Program-made: the position numbers and the translations under genes
Part shown: in pieces, positions 1 through 9,335 of the stretch
Numbering within the stretch: the first letter of the stretch is position 1
Layout of the letters: the number at the start of each line of letters is the position of its first letter
DNA from: Lachnoclostridium sp. UBA1308
GTDB taxonomy: Bacteria > Bacillota > Clostridia > Lachnospirales > Lachnospiraceae
Length of the DNA stretch: 63,538 nt
Direction of reading: 5' to 3'
Assembly: GCA_002307215.1 (NCBI GenBank)
Contig: DBTU01000015.1
Location: 1 to 63,538, forward strand
Notes under the pieces: model-generated
Database searches by the model: none
Told to the model about the DNA's origin: nothing
What the model saw: only the letters and a program-made list of their open reading frames with translations

Positions 1-3000
1 CAACCATCATTGCCTGATTAAAATGCTCCGGCTTCTTTAGCTTCCATTGCTCAAACAGCCTAAGGATTGGCGTCGACGTAACAAGGCCGCTTACCTCTTG
101 CTGCCCCCGATCTGCCTCTACTGCCTGCAGCCCTGCCGCTATGGTTTCTACCGTATGACCGCGCATGATATTCTTTACTGTTATGGAATAGCCTTTTGCG
201 CGCATTTTTGATACAATTCGGATGGCCTTGATGGAATCTCCGCCCAGGGCAAAGAAGCTATCACCTGCCCCGACTTGATTGAGGTTTAATATCTCCCGGA
301 ATACCTCGCACAGAGCTTCTTCTGCTTTATTCGAGGGTGCTTTATATTCCTTGCACGACTTCTTCTCGATCTCCGGCAGCGCCTGGCGATTAAGCTTTCC
401 ATTGCCGGTAACCGGTATAGCCTCAATCTGCTGCAGAAAAGCCGGTATCATATATTCCGGAAGCTCCGCGGCCAGTTCCAGGCTTATCTGCTCCGGATTA
501 ATAACATAATCCGATACGATATAGCCGTTTAGAACCTTATCTCCCGACTGATCTATCTTTACAACAACAACCGCATCCTTTACCCCCGCAATTTTACGGA
601 TTGCATTTTCAATCTCACCAAGCTCAATACGAAAGCCACGTATTTTTACCTGCTCATCGATTCTGCCAAGGTATTCAATATTTCCGTCCGGCAGCCATCT
701 TGCTAGGTCTCCGGAGCGATATAGCTTCCCCTCACCGAAAGGATTTTTAATAAATTTTTCCTCCGTCAGCTCCGGATGATTCAGATACCCTCTGGCGACT
801 CCGTCTCCTGCGATGCATAGTTCACCGGGAATCCCTATCCCGCATAACTTCTCCCTGTCCATGATATAAATCTGAAGGGTGGGTATTGGGGAGCCGATAT
901 CGCTGATACCCCTTCTAATTTCCTCCTCACCAATCTCGCGATAGGTTGCATGCACCGTTATTTCTGTAATTCCATACATATTAACTATTTTTGTCTGAGG
1001 ATGCCATAATCTCCACTGAGCAAGCTTTCCGGGATTCAGAGCTTCTCCTCCGAATATCAAATAACGCACTTCCAGTTTTCGATCAACGTCTCCCGTCTTA
1101 AGTAGCCCGTAAAATGCAGACGGTACTTGGTTCAGAATTGTTACACCCTGTTCTTTTATCGTCTTCATAACAGAAAAACTATCCCTTACAGCTTCCTCCG
1201 ATAGAATTACAAGCTTACCGCCAAACAATGTAGCACCATACATTTCCCAAACCGAAAAATCAAACCCGTAGGAATGAAACATCATCCATACATCATTTTC
1301 ATGAAAATCATATAATGCATTGCTATTAAAAAATAACCTTACAATATTCTTATGTTGAATCATAACTCCCTTCGGCTTTCCTGTTGTTCCCGAGGTATAT
1401 ATCACATAGATTAAATTCTCTGATTTATTTATCCTTACCGGATTATTTTGATTTCCTATCCAGATCCTACTGTCTGAAAGATCTAGCACGGGTACTCCCA
1501 TTTCTTCAAAACCGCAAAGATTCATTTTTATTAGAGCTTCATTTCCGTATATTAGTATCGCCTTTGGTTTACAATCCTTGAGAATATAGCCAATCCTATC
1601 CGGAGGATAGTTGGTATTGATTGGAACATAGGCTCCGCCTGCTTTTACGATTCCATAGATACTCGCAATCATCTCCAAGCTTCTCTCTGCAAGTACCGCT
1701 ACAAAATCATCCGACCTGATGCCTAATTCCCTTAATTTGTTTGCCAAGCTGTTTGCTTTTTTATTCAGTTGTTCATAGGTAAGTGTTTTACCCTCAAACA
1801 CAAGTGCCGTATTATCCGGTGTCCTTTGAGCCTGCTCCTCAAACAGTTCCGCGATGGTCTTTTCCTTGGGATATTCCGCTTGTGTGTGATTAAAATCCGT
1901 CAGTATCTTATTGCGCTCTTCGTCTGTAATTATCTCAATCTCATTTAGCGGGATATCATTTCTATTCATAATCTGCGATAGGATTTCCAGGTAGTGTTTT
2001 ATGATACGTTCTATGGTAGAACGTAGATATAGATCACTGTTATAGATTACATAGCCCTCAATTTTGTTATCCTGCTCCTCCATAAAAAATGACATTTCAT
2101 TTTGAGCGCTGTTCCTATCGGTTCTATATTCCTCCGTCTTTGTTTCAGGAAACGAACATTTAACCCGTGGTGTATTCATAAAATCAAATAGAATCTGCAC
2201 CAGACTGCTTCTGCTCATATCCCTTGTTATATGCAGTGTTTCCATTAGTTGTTCAAAAGGCATGTCTTTATGTTCCAAGGCTTCAAGTACAGTAATATTT
2301 ACCTTATCCAAGAATTCTTGAAACGACGAAGCCTCATCAACCTCAAGACAGATAGCCAAAGTATTTACAAACATTCCAATGATAGCCTCAGTTTCAACTG
2401 TATCCCGATTAGCAACCGGCATTCCGATTATAATCTTATTGTTCTTTGTATATTTATGAAGCAAACAAGCAAATACGGCCATAACACATACATTTACGGT
2501 ACAGTTTTCTTTTAAGGACAGCTTTCTTAATTTGGCTGTCATATCGGCGCTAATGCAAAATCGCACAATATCTCCTGTACTTGAAAGCATTTGTGCACGA
2601 GGGTAATCGGTAGAAATTTCTGTTACCGTGAAATCTTCTCCTATTTTATCCTTCCAGTATTTGATCAACCTATCTATTCTTTCACCGGACAGATTTTTTC
2701 TCTGCCAATCAGCATAATCTGCATACTGAATTCTTAAAACCTCTTTGTGAATAGCCTTTTCTTCATTATTTAAGTTGTAAGCCTCACTTAACTCCTGCAT
2801 AAAAATACTCATTGACCAGCCATCAAACACGATATGGTGCACAACAATATGAAAAATGTGCTCTTTTTCATTCACCTTAATTAAAAGAAAACGGCTTAAG
2901 CTTTCACCGCTCAAATCAAACACCTTATCTGTATTATTACAAATTTCTGTATGTATTAATTTTTCTCTCTCTTCCTTATCACAACCCTCAACAGATTCCA

Positions 3001-3394
3001 TCTCCAGCTTCGCCAAGTATCGGGGTTTGATAACCTGCTTCGGTCCTTCTTTTGTATAATGAAAAGATGTACGGAGACTTTCATGTCGAGCTATTACAGA
3101 ATTAATTGCTTTTTCTAAAATATCCGGATAGAACTTTCCCAGGATTCGAAACGCAAATGATACATTATATTTATTACTATTAGTTTCCAGCTCATGAATA
3201 AAGAATAGCCTGTCTTGTGCAAATGACATTGGAAATATATTTGATTGATATGCTTCCCTCTGCAGTTTTGGAATCATTATGGCATTATTATTTCCATGTT
3301 TTCCCATCTGTTTCCTCTTTTGTTCCAGCAATTCCAATAACTTTCTATGCTTTTCAGAATTATTCATTATCTGTTCTAGTTGACTATTTTCCAT
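1..3394 (-). CDS. Nonribosomal peptide synthetase, partial (C-A(Thr)-PCP-E-like...), 3' end outside window
   Basis: At least 1131 codons are visible. The start is ATG at 3394, behind an AAGGGAAGGAG ribosome site; an ATG 7 nt upstream reaches a stop after five codons. A charged N-terminal helix (residues 1-40) precedes a condensation domain with the HHxxxDG motif (HHIVFDG). Next comes an adenylation domain (TSGTTGKPKG, YGITE, NGKL). Aligned by eye to GrsA, its pocket residues read D-F-W-N-I-G-M-V-H plus the A10 Lys, the well-known threonine code. The carrier domain has the core FFALGGDSIKAI (Ser about 1054). GGDSI rather than GGHSL is typical of carriers that feed epimerisation domains, and the sequence continues into TPILRLFEQW...HFNQ, which resembles the start of an E domain. 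It should add threonine, probably as D-Thr. It is last visible in an operon behind the other NRPS and a glycosyltransferase. Later domains and any thioesterase lie outside the window. Confidence 0.93.
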   Translation of the reverse strand, partial: MENSQLEQIMNNSEKHRKLLELLEQKRKQMGKHGNNNAIMIPKLQREAYQSNIFPMSFAQDRLFFIHELETNSNKYNVSFAFRILGKFYPDILEKAINSVIARHESLRTSFHYTKEGPKQVIKPRYLAKLEMESVEGCDKEEREKLIHTEICNNTDKVFDLSGESLSRFLLIKVNEKEHIFHIVVHHIVFDGWSMSIFMQELSEAYNLNNEEKAIHKEVLRIQYADYADWQRKNLSGERIDRLIKYWKDKIGEDFTVTEISTDYPRAQMLSSTGDIVRFCISADMTAKLRKLSLKENCTVNVCVMAVFACLLHKYTKNNKIIIGMPVANRDTVETEAIIGMFVNTLAICLEVDEASSFQEFLDKVNITVLEALEHKDMPFEQLMETLHITRDMSRSSLVQILFDFMNTPRVKCSFPETKTEEYRTDRNSAQNEMSFFMEEQDNKIEGYVIYNSDLYLRSTIERIIKHYLEILSQIMNRNDIPLNEIEIITDEERNKILTDFNHTQAEYPKEKTIAELFEEQAQRTPDNTALVFEGKTLTYEQLNKKANSLANKLRELGIRSDDFVAVLAERSLEMIASIYGIVKAGGAYVPINTNYPPDRIGYILKDCKPKAILIYGNEALIKMNLCGFEEMGVPVLDLSDSRIWIGNQNNPVRINKSENLIYVIYTSGTTGKPKGVMIQHKNIVRLFFNSNALYDFHENDVWMMFHSYGFDFSVWEMYGATLFGGKLVILSEEAVRDSFSVMKTIKEQGVTILNQVPSAFYGLLKTGDVDRKLEVRYLIFGGEALNPGKLAQWRLWHPQTKIVNMYGITEITVHATYREIGEEEIRRGISDIGSPIPTLQIYIMDREKLCGIGIPGELCIAGDGVARGYLNHPELTEEKFIKNPFGEGKLYRSGDLARWLPDGNIEYLGRIDEQVKIRGFRIELGEIENAIRKIAGVKDAVVVVKIDQSGDKVLNGYIVSDYVINPEQISLELAAELPEYMIPAFLQQIEAIPVTGNGKLNRQALPEIEKKSCKEYKAPSNKAEEALCEVFREILNLNQVGAGDSFFALGGDSIKAIRIVSKMRAKGYSITVKNIMRGHTVETIAAGLQAVEADRGQQEVSGLVTSTPILRLFEQWKLKKPEHFNQAMMV

Positions 3395-3421
3395 TGACCA
3401 TTTCTCCTTCCCTTTTATTTT

Positions 3422-4759
3422 CTAAGAAGTAAACCTCATTTTATTCAATAGATGCTCAAGTACCTCCGGTGGCAAATCACTAATCTGTTTTATTGAATTA
3501 TTATTTATTGATATAGGTGCTCTTTGATAAGTTTTGGGATCATAATGAATTCTGTATTCCTTTGGATTTTCGGCTATTTTTTCAGCGATATTGCAAATTG
3601 TTTCTAATGCATCAATGCCCCCGTGGATTTTTGTAAAGCTGTTACATTTTTCTTTATATTCAAGCGTAAGCAACTCTTCGATCGCTTCCGTAATGATATT
3701 TTGTTTCCATTTTGCCGGCGGAAGGTATTCTCCAACGCCCAAATGCTTAATAATACTTCCATTTAACGGCCGATCCGCATTGGAAGCCAGAATTAATTGT
3801 GGTATCCCCGCATATAATGCACTGCTTAATGAACCTATTCCTCCATGATGAATAATCAAACTAAAGTACCCCAAAATATCGTTGAAGGGCAGCCTTTCCT
3901 TCCATACCACATTGGGAGGAAGAGTACTCGGTAGATATTCTTTATACTTTGTCACGACGACAGCTTTTCTATTTATGTTTCCCACTGCAGAAATCACAGT
4001 TTTGTAAAACTCATCTTTGACCTGTCTACCCGTACTTCCACTTATTAAGATAGGAGAAGAACCGCCTTCCCATATATCTTTTAAATCTGTCGGAAGTTCT
4101 TTTTTTTCTGAACGTTGTTCGAAACTAATCGGAAATCCTACTAATTGAATTTTGACAGGCCATTCCTGTAAATCGTCATAAAACCATTCCGGCCATAATC
4201 CTATTTGTACCTTAGGACTGCATTGCCATAACAGCCAGTTATCTATCGGAGCTAGCCCGGCTACTTTTCTTAAAGCATTTGCCTCATCATTCAACTTATC
4301 AGGATACAAACCATAAAAGCTTACTGTGCTTCCAACCTCATAGGGTGCAACAAATATATGTGCAATAGGACACTGATATAATTCAGCGGCTACCAATGCG
4401 GGTATCAATGAGCCGCTTTTTGCTAAGATGACTGTATGATCCTTTTTGCAATACCTTTTTATGATACGTAGTTCTTTGATCCTTATTTCTATATTTTCAT
4501 GTTTGCTACGAAAGGCATGTATTTCATCTTCAGATGCATAGGATCCTTTATATTGGCTAAGATCCTCCATCAGTTCCATATATTCATCCTGTGTATCCCA
4601 TGCCTCAAAACCGATTTCTGCCTCCTCCGCATATTTTTCATATTTCGCATGCGTTAATAATATAACTCGATTACCTCTTTTCTTAAGCAGCTTGCCTAAT
4701 CTGATAAAAGGTATTACATCTCCGTCAGACCAATGTGTGCATAATATATAATCACTCAT
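3422..4759 (-). CDS. GT1-family (UGT/MGT-type) glycosyltransferase
   Basis: 445 aa, the usual length for a GT-B fold glycosyltransferase of the macrolide/antibiotic type. The N-terminal half starts with a Rossmann strand and an acceptor-type loop (ILCTHWSDGDVIPFIRLG). The C-terminal half has the donor-binding signature HHGGIGSLSSALYAGIPQL with a downstream ADRPLNG loop, as in UDP- or dTDP-sugar transferases of natural-product pathways. It sits between the two NRPS genes with gaps of 43 and 27 nt, so it is probably co-transcribed. The divergent operon makes a deoxysugar nucleotide, so the simplest reading is that it attaches a 2,6-dideoxyhexose to the peptide, perhaps at a Thr hydroxyl. Donor and acceptor are inferred. 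No signal peptide is seen, so it acts in the cytoplasm. Confidence 0.88.
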   Translation of the reverse strand: MSDYILCTHWSDGDVIPFIRLGKLLKKRGNRVILLTHAKYEKYAEEAEIGFEAWDTQDEYMELMEDLSQYKGSYASEDEIHAFRSKHENIEIRIKELRIIKRYCKKDHTVILAKSGSLIPALVAAELYQCPIAHIFVAPYEVGSTVSFYGLYPDKLNDEANALRKVAGLAPIDNWLLWQCSPKVQIGLWPEWFYDDLQEWPVKIQLVGFPISFEQRSEKKELPTDLKDIWEGGSSPILISGSTGRQVKDEFYKTVISAVGNINRKAVVVTKYKEYLPSTLPPNVVWKERLPFNDILGYFSLIIHHGGIGSLSSALYAGIPQLILASNADRPLNGSIIKHLGVGEYLPPAKWKQNIITEAIEELLTLEYKEKCNSFTKIHGGIDALETICNIAEKIAENPKEYRIHYDPKTYQRAPISINNNSIKQISDLPPEVLEHLLNKMRFTS

Positions 4760-4802
4760 TTAATCCATACCTGCCTTTCATTACTTGAATGCTGACTTTT
4801 AA

Positions 4803-7800
4803 TTAAATATCATTTTTAGAAAGTGCAATTTCATTTAGCAACTCCTCCAATTCCACTTCATCGATTGAATGTAGCAGCTGATCTTCAACCAGCAAGGATA
4901 GCTCCTGAACTGTAAGTCCATGCTTCAGTATTTGTGCCAATTTCAGATTGATTCCGTATAACTGATTTACACGTATTAACAAACGATTTGCTAATAAAGA
5001 ATGTCCTCCCAATTCAAGAAAGTTATCATAAATACCAATCTTATTCATACAAAGCAAATCCTTCCATATGTTAATCATTTCTTCCTGAATTGGATTTTGT
5101 GCCATAACATATTCTCTTTCACTTTTTAAATTGATTTCCGGAAGTAATTTTTGATTTAGCTTTCCGTTTCGCGTTATAGGAATCTCCGCAATCTGAAGCA
5201 TATATGCAGGTATCATGTAATCGGGCAATTCCTTTGACAATAGCTCACGAACATCGGCTATATTGATTTTTTCATCTGATACCAAATATGCATGGATCGC
5301 TTTTTCTAAAGATCCTTCTGCTCTTGCAATAACAGCTGCATCCTTAATAAAGCCGATTTTTCGGATAGCGCTCTCGATTTCCCCTAGTTCTATACGAAAA
5401 CCTCTAATTTTAACCTGTTGATCAATTCTTCCCAGAAATATGATATTACCATCAGGTAACCACTTCGCAAGATCACCGGAACGGTATAAGCGTCCTTCAC
5501 CAAACGGATTTTTAACAAACTTCTTCTGGGTCAGTTCCGGATTATTCAGATATCCTCTGGCGACTCCCTCTCCTGAAATACAAAGCTCCCCGGGTACTCC
5601 GATTCCACATAGCTGATTTTCATTTAATATATATACCTTAACATTCCCTATTGGTTTGCCGATCGGAACTTTATTTTGTATTTCCTGATGATTGATATAT
5701 TCCCAGTGTGTAGTACATACTGTATTTTCTGTTGGCCCATAATCGTTTGAATATCTTCGGATATTGGCGTTTTGAATTACATTGTCCTTCATTGCCTCCG
5801 CTCCTGCCGTTATGATTTTACGAATATATTTCAAATCCACGGCAGCAGCAAATTGCGGGGGAAGAATTGCAGCTGTAATACGGTTGTTCTCGAGAAAAGC
5901 TTCAAAAAGCCTGGCATCCTTTCTTGTTTCTTCGTCTACAATATACATAGTTCCACCCACCAGAATACTCATGCAGATTTCAGAAATCATAGCATCAAAA
6001 GAAATGCTGGCAAACTGGATTGATCGATCCCCTTTTCCCATTGACTGAATATCCGCAAAATATTCTCTTAGATTTAGAATGCCCTTATGTTCAACTAATA
6101 CCCCTTTGGGTTTTCCTGTGGTTCCAGAAGTATATATGCAGTAAGCCAAATGATTTATTGTATTGTTCTTTGTTAACTTACCTGCTTCACCCTGCCAATC
6201 TCTTGAAGCTTCTAAGAAAATCCCAGGAATCCCCGGCAGGTTAATAACTTTTTCTGCTGCCTCTTTTCCATAGATAAGTATAGCTTTCGGTTTACAATCC
6301 TTTATCATATACTCGATTCTGTCTTGTGGATACGATGGATCGATTGGTACATAGGCTCCTCCCGATTTTAGAACTCCAATGATTGCAGCAATTAATTCAA
6401 AGCTTTTTTCAGCAGTTATAACAACTAAATCTTCCGGACCGACTCCCATCCCCCTTAATCTATGTGCGATTATATTAGAAGCATGGTCAAGCTCACCGTA
6501 CGTATACTCTTCTTCTTTATATACCACTGCAATATCATCCTTAGCGGCTTCTACCTGCTCTTCAAAGAGATCCACTACAGTACCCCACCTGGGATACTCT
6601 ATATCTGTATCATTGAATTGATTTAGAATCAAATCCTTTTCCTCTGTATCCAATAACTCTATTTCCGCCAACAAAATCGCAGTATCCTTCATGAATTCGT
6701 CCGCTATCCGGGTAAACAGCTTCGAAAAATGCTCCACTGTTTCTAATTTGTAAATTTCCTTTGCAAAACTGATTGTAATTTCAAGCTTGTCCTCAAACTC
6801 ATTCAAAAAAAGTCCAAAATTAGAAGCACAATCCAAAGGAAGCATTTCACATACATGACATTCCATTCCATCCAGATTCAACGTATTATCAAAGGTTTTT
6901 TGGTATCGCAAGGATACATCAAATAACGAATCGCTCCTGTTATGAAACATATCCTTTATCGTATCATACTGGACATCTGAATTCTCTAAGGCGGCTTTTA
7001 CATTTTTCTTCACTTTAGCGATGTATTCCATAACGCTCCATTGGAAATCGATTTGGTTTCGTATGGGAAAAGTATTAACCAACATTCCGAAAACATTACT
7101 AGATTCATTGCTTCTACGGCCCCCTGATACAGTTCCAATGATAATATCCTTTTGCCGGCTCATTAGAGAAAGCGTCGCATTTAATACCGCAACAATAAAT
7201 ACAAATTTTGTGCACCCCAGTTCATTGCATGCTTTTTTTAATACTTTCATATTTCCCCATTCCAACGTATACAGTGTAGATGGATATAGTTTATTCCTAT
7301 CTACGAAACCATCCGCAAATGCGTAGGAGGTATATTCCGAATCCTCCAGCGTCTCTTTCCAGAACAGCTTCTCATTCTCATATTCCCGACTTTGCAGATT
7401 ATTTTTCTGCCATTGCGCGAAATTATTAAAATCGTATGTAACAGGTGCTAATTCAAGGCCAAGATAGGCATTCTCTATCTCTTTAAACATGATTCGAATG
7501 CTGCTGCCGTCGGTGATTATATGATGGAAATCCATGAATACAACAGTTGTAACTTCATCATATTTGATAATTCTAAAACGATATAAAATATCATTTTCCA
7601 GATGGTAAGTGTGTAAAAATGTCTTACCATATTCATAAATGAACTCGTTGAGATTGTTGCTTTCATCTCTATAATGTTCCTCGAATTCGATATTATAGTA
7701 ATCATTATCCCTAATTGAATACATGATTACACCGTTAATTTCTTTGAATTTGGCTCGTAACATCTTATACTTTCTTATACATTTCTCTAATGCAGATATA

Positions 7801-7991
7801 AAATCAATTTTCTTAAAATCACCCTTTAATGTAATTGCCAACGTTATATTATAATCTAGGCCTTGAGGATTTCTTTCATGAATCGCATACATTCTTTTTT
7901 GAGTTGGCGTTGTTTCATGCCATACTGCTTTTTCACGTTTTTCATTGTCCATATTCGTTTCCGATGATTTTTTATTATTTAACATCAACAT
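4803..7991 (-). CDS. Nonribosomal peptide synthetase, single module C-A-PCP
   Basis: 1062 aa, one complete module. The condensation domain covers roughly residues 25-450 with HHIITDG at 156-162. The adenylation domain (about 475-960) shows the A1 motif YTYGEL, TSGTTGKPKG, YGPTE and the A10 motif NGKLNQKLLP. The carrier domain has LELGGHSL with Ser about 998. By-eye alignment to GrsA gives pocket residues D-A-S-I-I-A-D-V-C-K. I do not recognise this exactly; D-A-x-x-I-A-x-V-C-K resembles aromatic-residue codes. There is no thioesterase or reductase. The end is an acidic helix (EVELEELLNEI), plausibly a docking tail for the helical N-terminus of the other NRPS. The start at 7991 has AAGGAAGG 10 nt upstream; 7985 is a possible alternative. 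First gene of the operon, so its residue probably precedes Thr. Confidence 0.93.
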   Translation of the reverse strand: MLMLNNKKSSETNMDNEKREKAVWHETTPTQKRMYAIHERNPQGLDYNITLAITLKGDFKKIDFISALEKCIRKYKMLRAKFKEINGVIMYSIRDNDYYNIEFEEHYRDESNNLNEFIYEYGKTFLHTYHLENDILYRFRIIKYDEVTTVVFMDFHHIITDGSSIRIMFKEIENAYLGLELAPVTYDFNNFAQWQKNNLQSREYENEKLFWKETLEDSEYTSYAFADGFVDRNKLYPSTLYTLEWGNMKVLKKACNELGCTKFVFIVAVLNATLSLMSRQKDIIIGTVSGGRRSNESSNVFGMLVNTFPIRNQIDFQWSVMEYIAKVKKNVKAALENSDVQYDTIKDMFHNRSDSLFDVSLRYQKTFDNTLNLDGMECHVCEMLPLDCASNFGLFLNEFEDKLEITISFAKEIYKLETVEHFSKLFTRIADEFMKDTAILLAEIELLDTEEKDLILNQFNDTDIEYPRWGTVVDLFEEQVEAAKDDIAVVYKEEEYTYGELDHASNIIAHRLRGMGVGPEDLVVITAEKSFELIAAIIGVLKSGGAYVPIDPSYPQDRIEYMIKDCKPKAILIYGKEAAEKVINLPGIPGIFLEASRDWQGEAGKLTKNNTINHLAYCIYTSGTTGKPKGVLVEHKGILNLREYFADIQSMGKGDRSIQFASISFDAMISEICMSILVGGTMYIVDEETRKDARLFEAFLENNRITAAILPPQFAAAVDLKYIRKIITAGAEAMKDNVIQNANIRRYSNDYGPTENTVCTTHWEYINHQEIQNKVPIGKPIGNVKVYILNENQLCGIGVPGELCISGEGVARGYLNNPELTQKKFVKNPFGEGRLYRSGDLAKWLPDGNIIFLGRIDQQVKIRGFRIELGEIESAIRKIGFIKDAAVIARAEGSLEKAIHAYLVSDEKINIADVRELLSKELPDYMIPAYMLQIAEIPITRNGKLNQKLLPEINLKSEREYVMAQNPIQEEMINIWKDLLCMNKIGIYDNFLELGGHSLLANRLLIRVNQLYGINLKLAQILKHGLTVQELSLLVEDQLLHSIDEVELEELLNEIALSKNDI

Positions 7992-8098
7992 GAGTCAAAT
8001 TCCTTCCTTTTATAATATGTAGAATGGATATTTTTACCATTTCGCACCTTTATAATATACATTTATTTCCTTATATGTCAATATAATTATCCTTATTT

Positions 8099-8197
8099 TA
8101 TCATTATTTTATAGTTTTTACCATTATTTTAGTAATATTTTACATTTATTTTTTATATTAAGTGTGTTATCATTGAAATGAAAATACCATTATTTTA
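8099..8197. promoter_or_regulatory. Three copies of TAYCATTATTTTA in the divergent promoter region
   Basis: The AT-rich gap between the NRPS operon and the deoxysugar operon holds three direct copies of TAYCATTATTTTA, at 8099-8111, 8119-8131 and 8185-8197. The first two are 20 bp apart (about two helical turns) and the third is 66 bp further on. Related TTTTACCAT words occur near 8033 and 8248. They are candidate operator repeats for coordinate control of both operons. No cluster regulator is present in the window. In such AT-rich DNA some similarity could arise by chance. Confidence 0.45.
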
Positions 8198-8281
8198 CAT
8201 TTTTTCAATATATTATTTATTGCTATGCTTATATCTCAATTGGGTTTTTACCATGACAAAAGGAAGGAATGGTTAATAGAG

Positions 8282-9316
8282 ATGATTAGAATCGGGATTA
8301 TTTGTCCTTCAGAAATTGCATATCGCAGATTTATGCCTGCTCTAAATTCAATACCGGATTTACAATTCATTGGCTTAGCCGTAAGTAGTACAAAAGAAAG
8401 ATTAGAATACAATTTATCACCGGAACAATCCCAATCGGTCGAAATAATGATATCCGAACAACACAAGAAAGCCTCCTCCTTCGTAGAAGCCTATGGCGGA
8501 AAAATCTTTGATAGCTATACTGAAATTACAGTCTCAGATGAAATTGATGCGCTCTATATACCACTTCCCCCTGAGCTTCATTACCGGTGGGCAAAATTAG
8601 CACTAGAAAACGGAAAACATGTTCTGGTTGAAAAGCCTTCTACTACCAGCTACTTGAAAACCGAAGAACTTGTAGCGGTTGCACAAAAAAACAATCTTGC
8701 TTTCTATGAAAATTATATGTTTATCCATCATGATCAATTGAGGGTAATTAATAATTATGTGGAACAAGGTAATTTGGGCGATGTACGGCTTTATCGGATA
8801 AGATTTGGTTTTCCGAAACGAGCTTTGAATGATTTTCGATATAATAAGCTGCTAGGTGGGGGGGCTTTATTCGATGCCGGTGGCTATACTATAAAATATG
8901 CGTCTATATTACTGGGCGAAACTGCCAAAATCGGACATGCCCATTTAAATTATACCAATGAATTTGATGTTGATTTGTATGGCTCTGCTACCATGATAAA
9001 CGCAGAAGGAGTTACTGCCCAGATTGCTTTCGGAATGGATAATGAATATAAATGTGATCTTGACATATGGGGTAATAAAGGAAGCTTACATACCGGGCGC
9101 ATACTGACAGCTCCCCCGGGATATATTCCGGAAGCATCCATTCATAGGGGGAATGAAACAGAAATCATAAAACTTCCCGCGGATGACGCCTTTCGAAAAT
9201 CCCTTCTATGTTTCCGTGATTGCATCTTAGTAAATTCTATTCGAGAGAGTAATTACCATGCTGTCTGCAGACAAGCTGGATATATCCAAAACTTTATGGA
9301 TATATCCAAAAAATAG
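8282..9316 (+). CDS. Gfo/Idh/MocA oxidoreductase, probable NDP-sugar 3-ketoreductase
   Basis: 344 aa when started at the ATG at 8282 (MIRIGIICPS), which puts the Rossmann strand at the very N-terminus as the family requires; a longer frame from 8225 would add 19 unrelated residues. The family marker EKP lies in GKHVLVEKPST, after a nucleotide-binding first half. Members of this family (TylC1, SpnN, KijD10) reduce the C3 ketone made by NDP-hexose 2,3-dehydratases. The dehydratase gene follows directly, 19 nt downstream, which strongly supports that role. Product expected: an NDP-4-keto-2,6-dideoxyhexose. The stereochemistry at C3 cannot be read from sequence. Confidence 0.85.
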   Translation: MIRIGIICPSEIAYRRFMPALNSIPDLQFIGLAVSSTKERLEYNLSPEQSQSVEIMISEQHKKASSFVEAYGGKIFDSYTEITVSDEIDALYIPLPPELHYRWAKLALENGKHVLVEKPSTTSYLKTEELVAVAQKNNLAFYENYMFIHHDQLRVINNYVEQGNLGDVRLYRIRFGFPKRALNDFRYNKLLGGGALFDAGGYTIKYASILLGETAKIGHAHLNYTNEFDVDLYGSATMINAEGVTAQIAFGMDNEYKCDLDIWGNKGSLHTGRILTAPPGYIPEASIHRGNETEIIKLPADDAFRKSLLCFRDCILVNSIRESNYHAVCRQAGYIQNFMDISKK

Positions 9317-9335
9317 AGGAAAGGTGAGATGTACT

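Noticed and set aside
4803..7991. A C-terminal thioesterase or reductase release domain
   Set aside because: The protein ends about 64 residues after the carrier serine with only a short helical tail.
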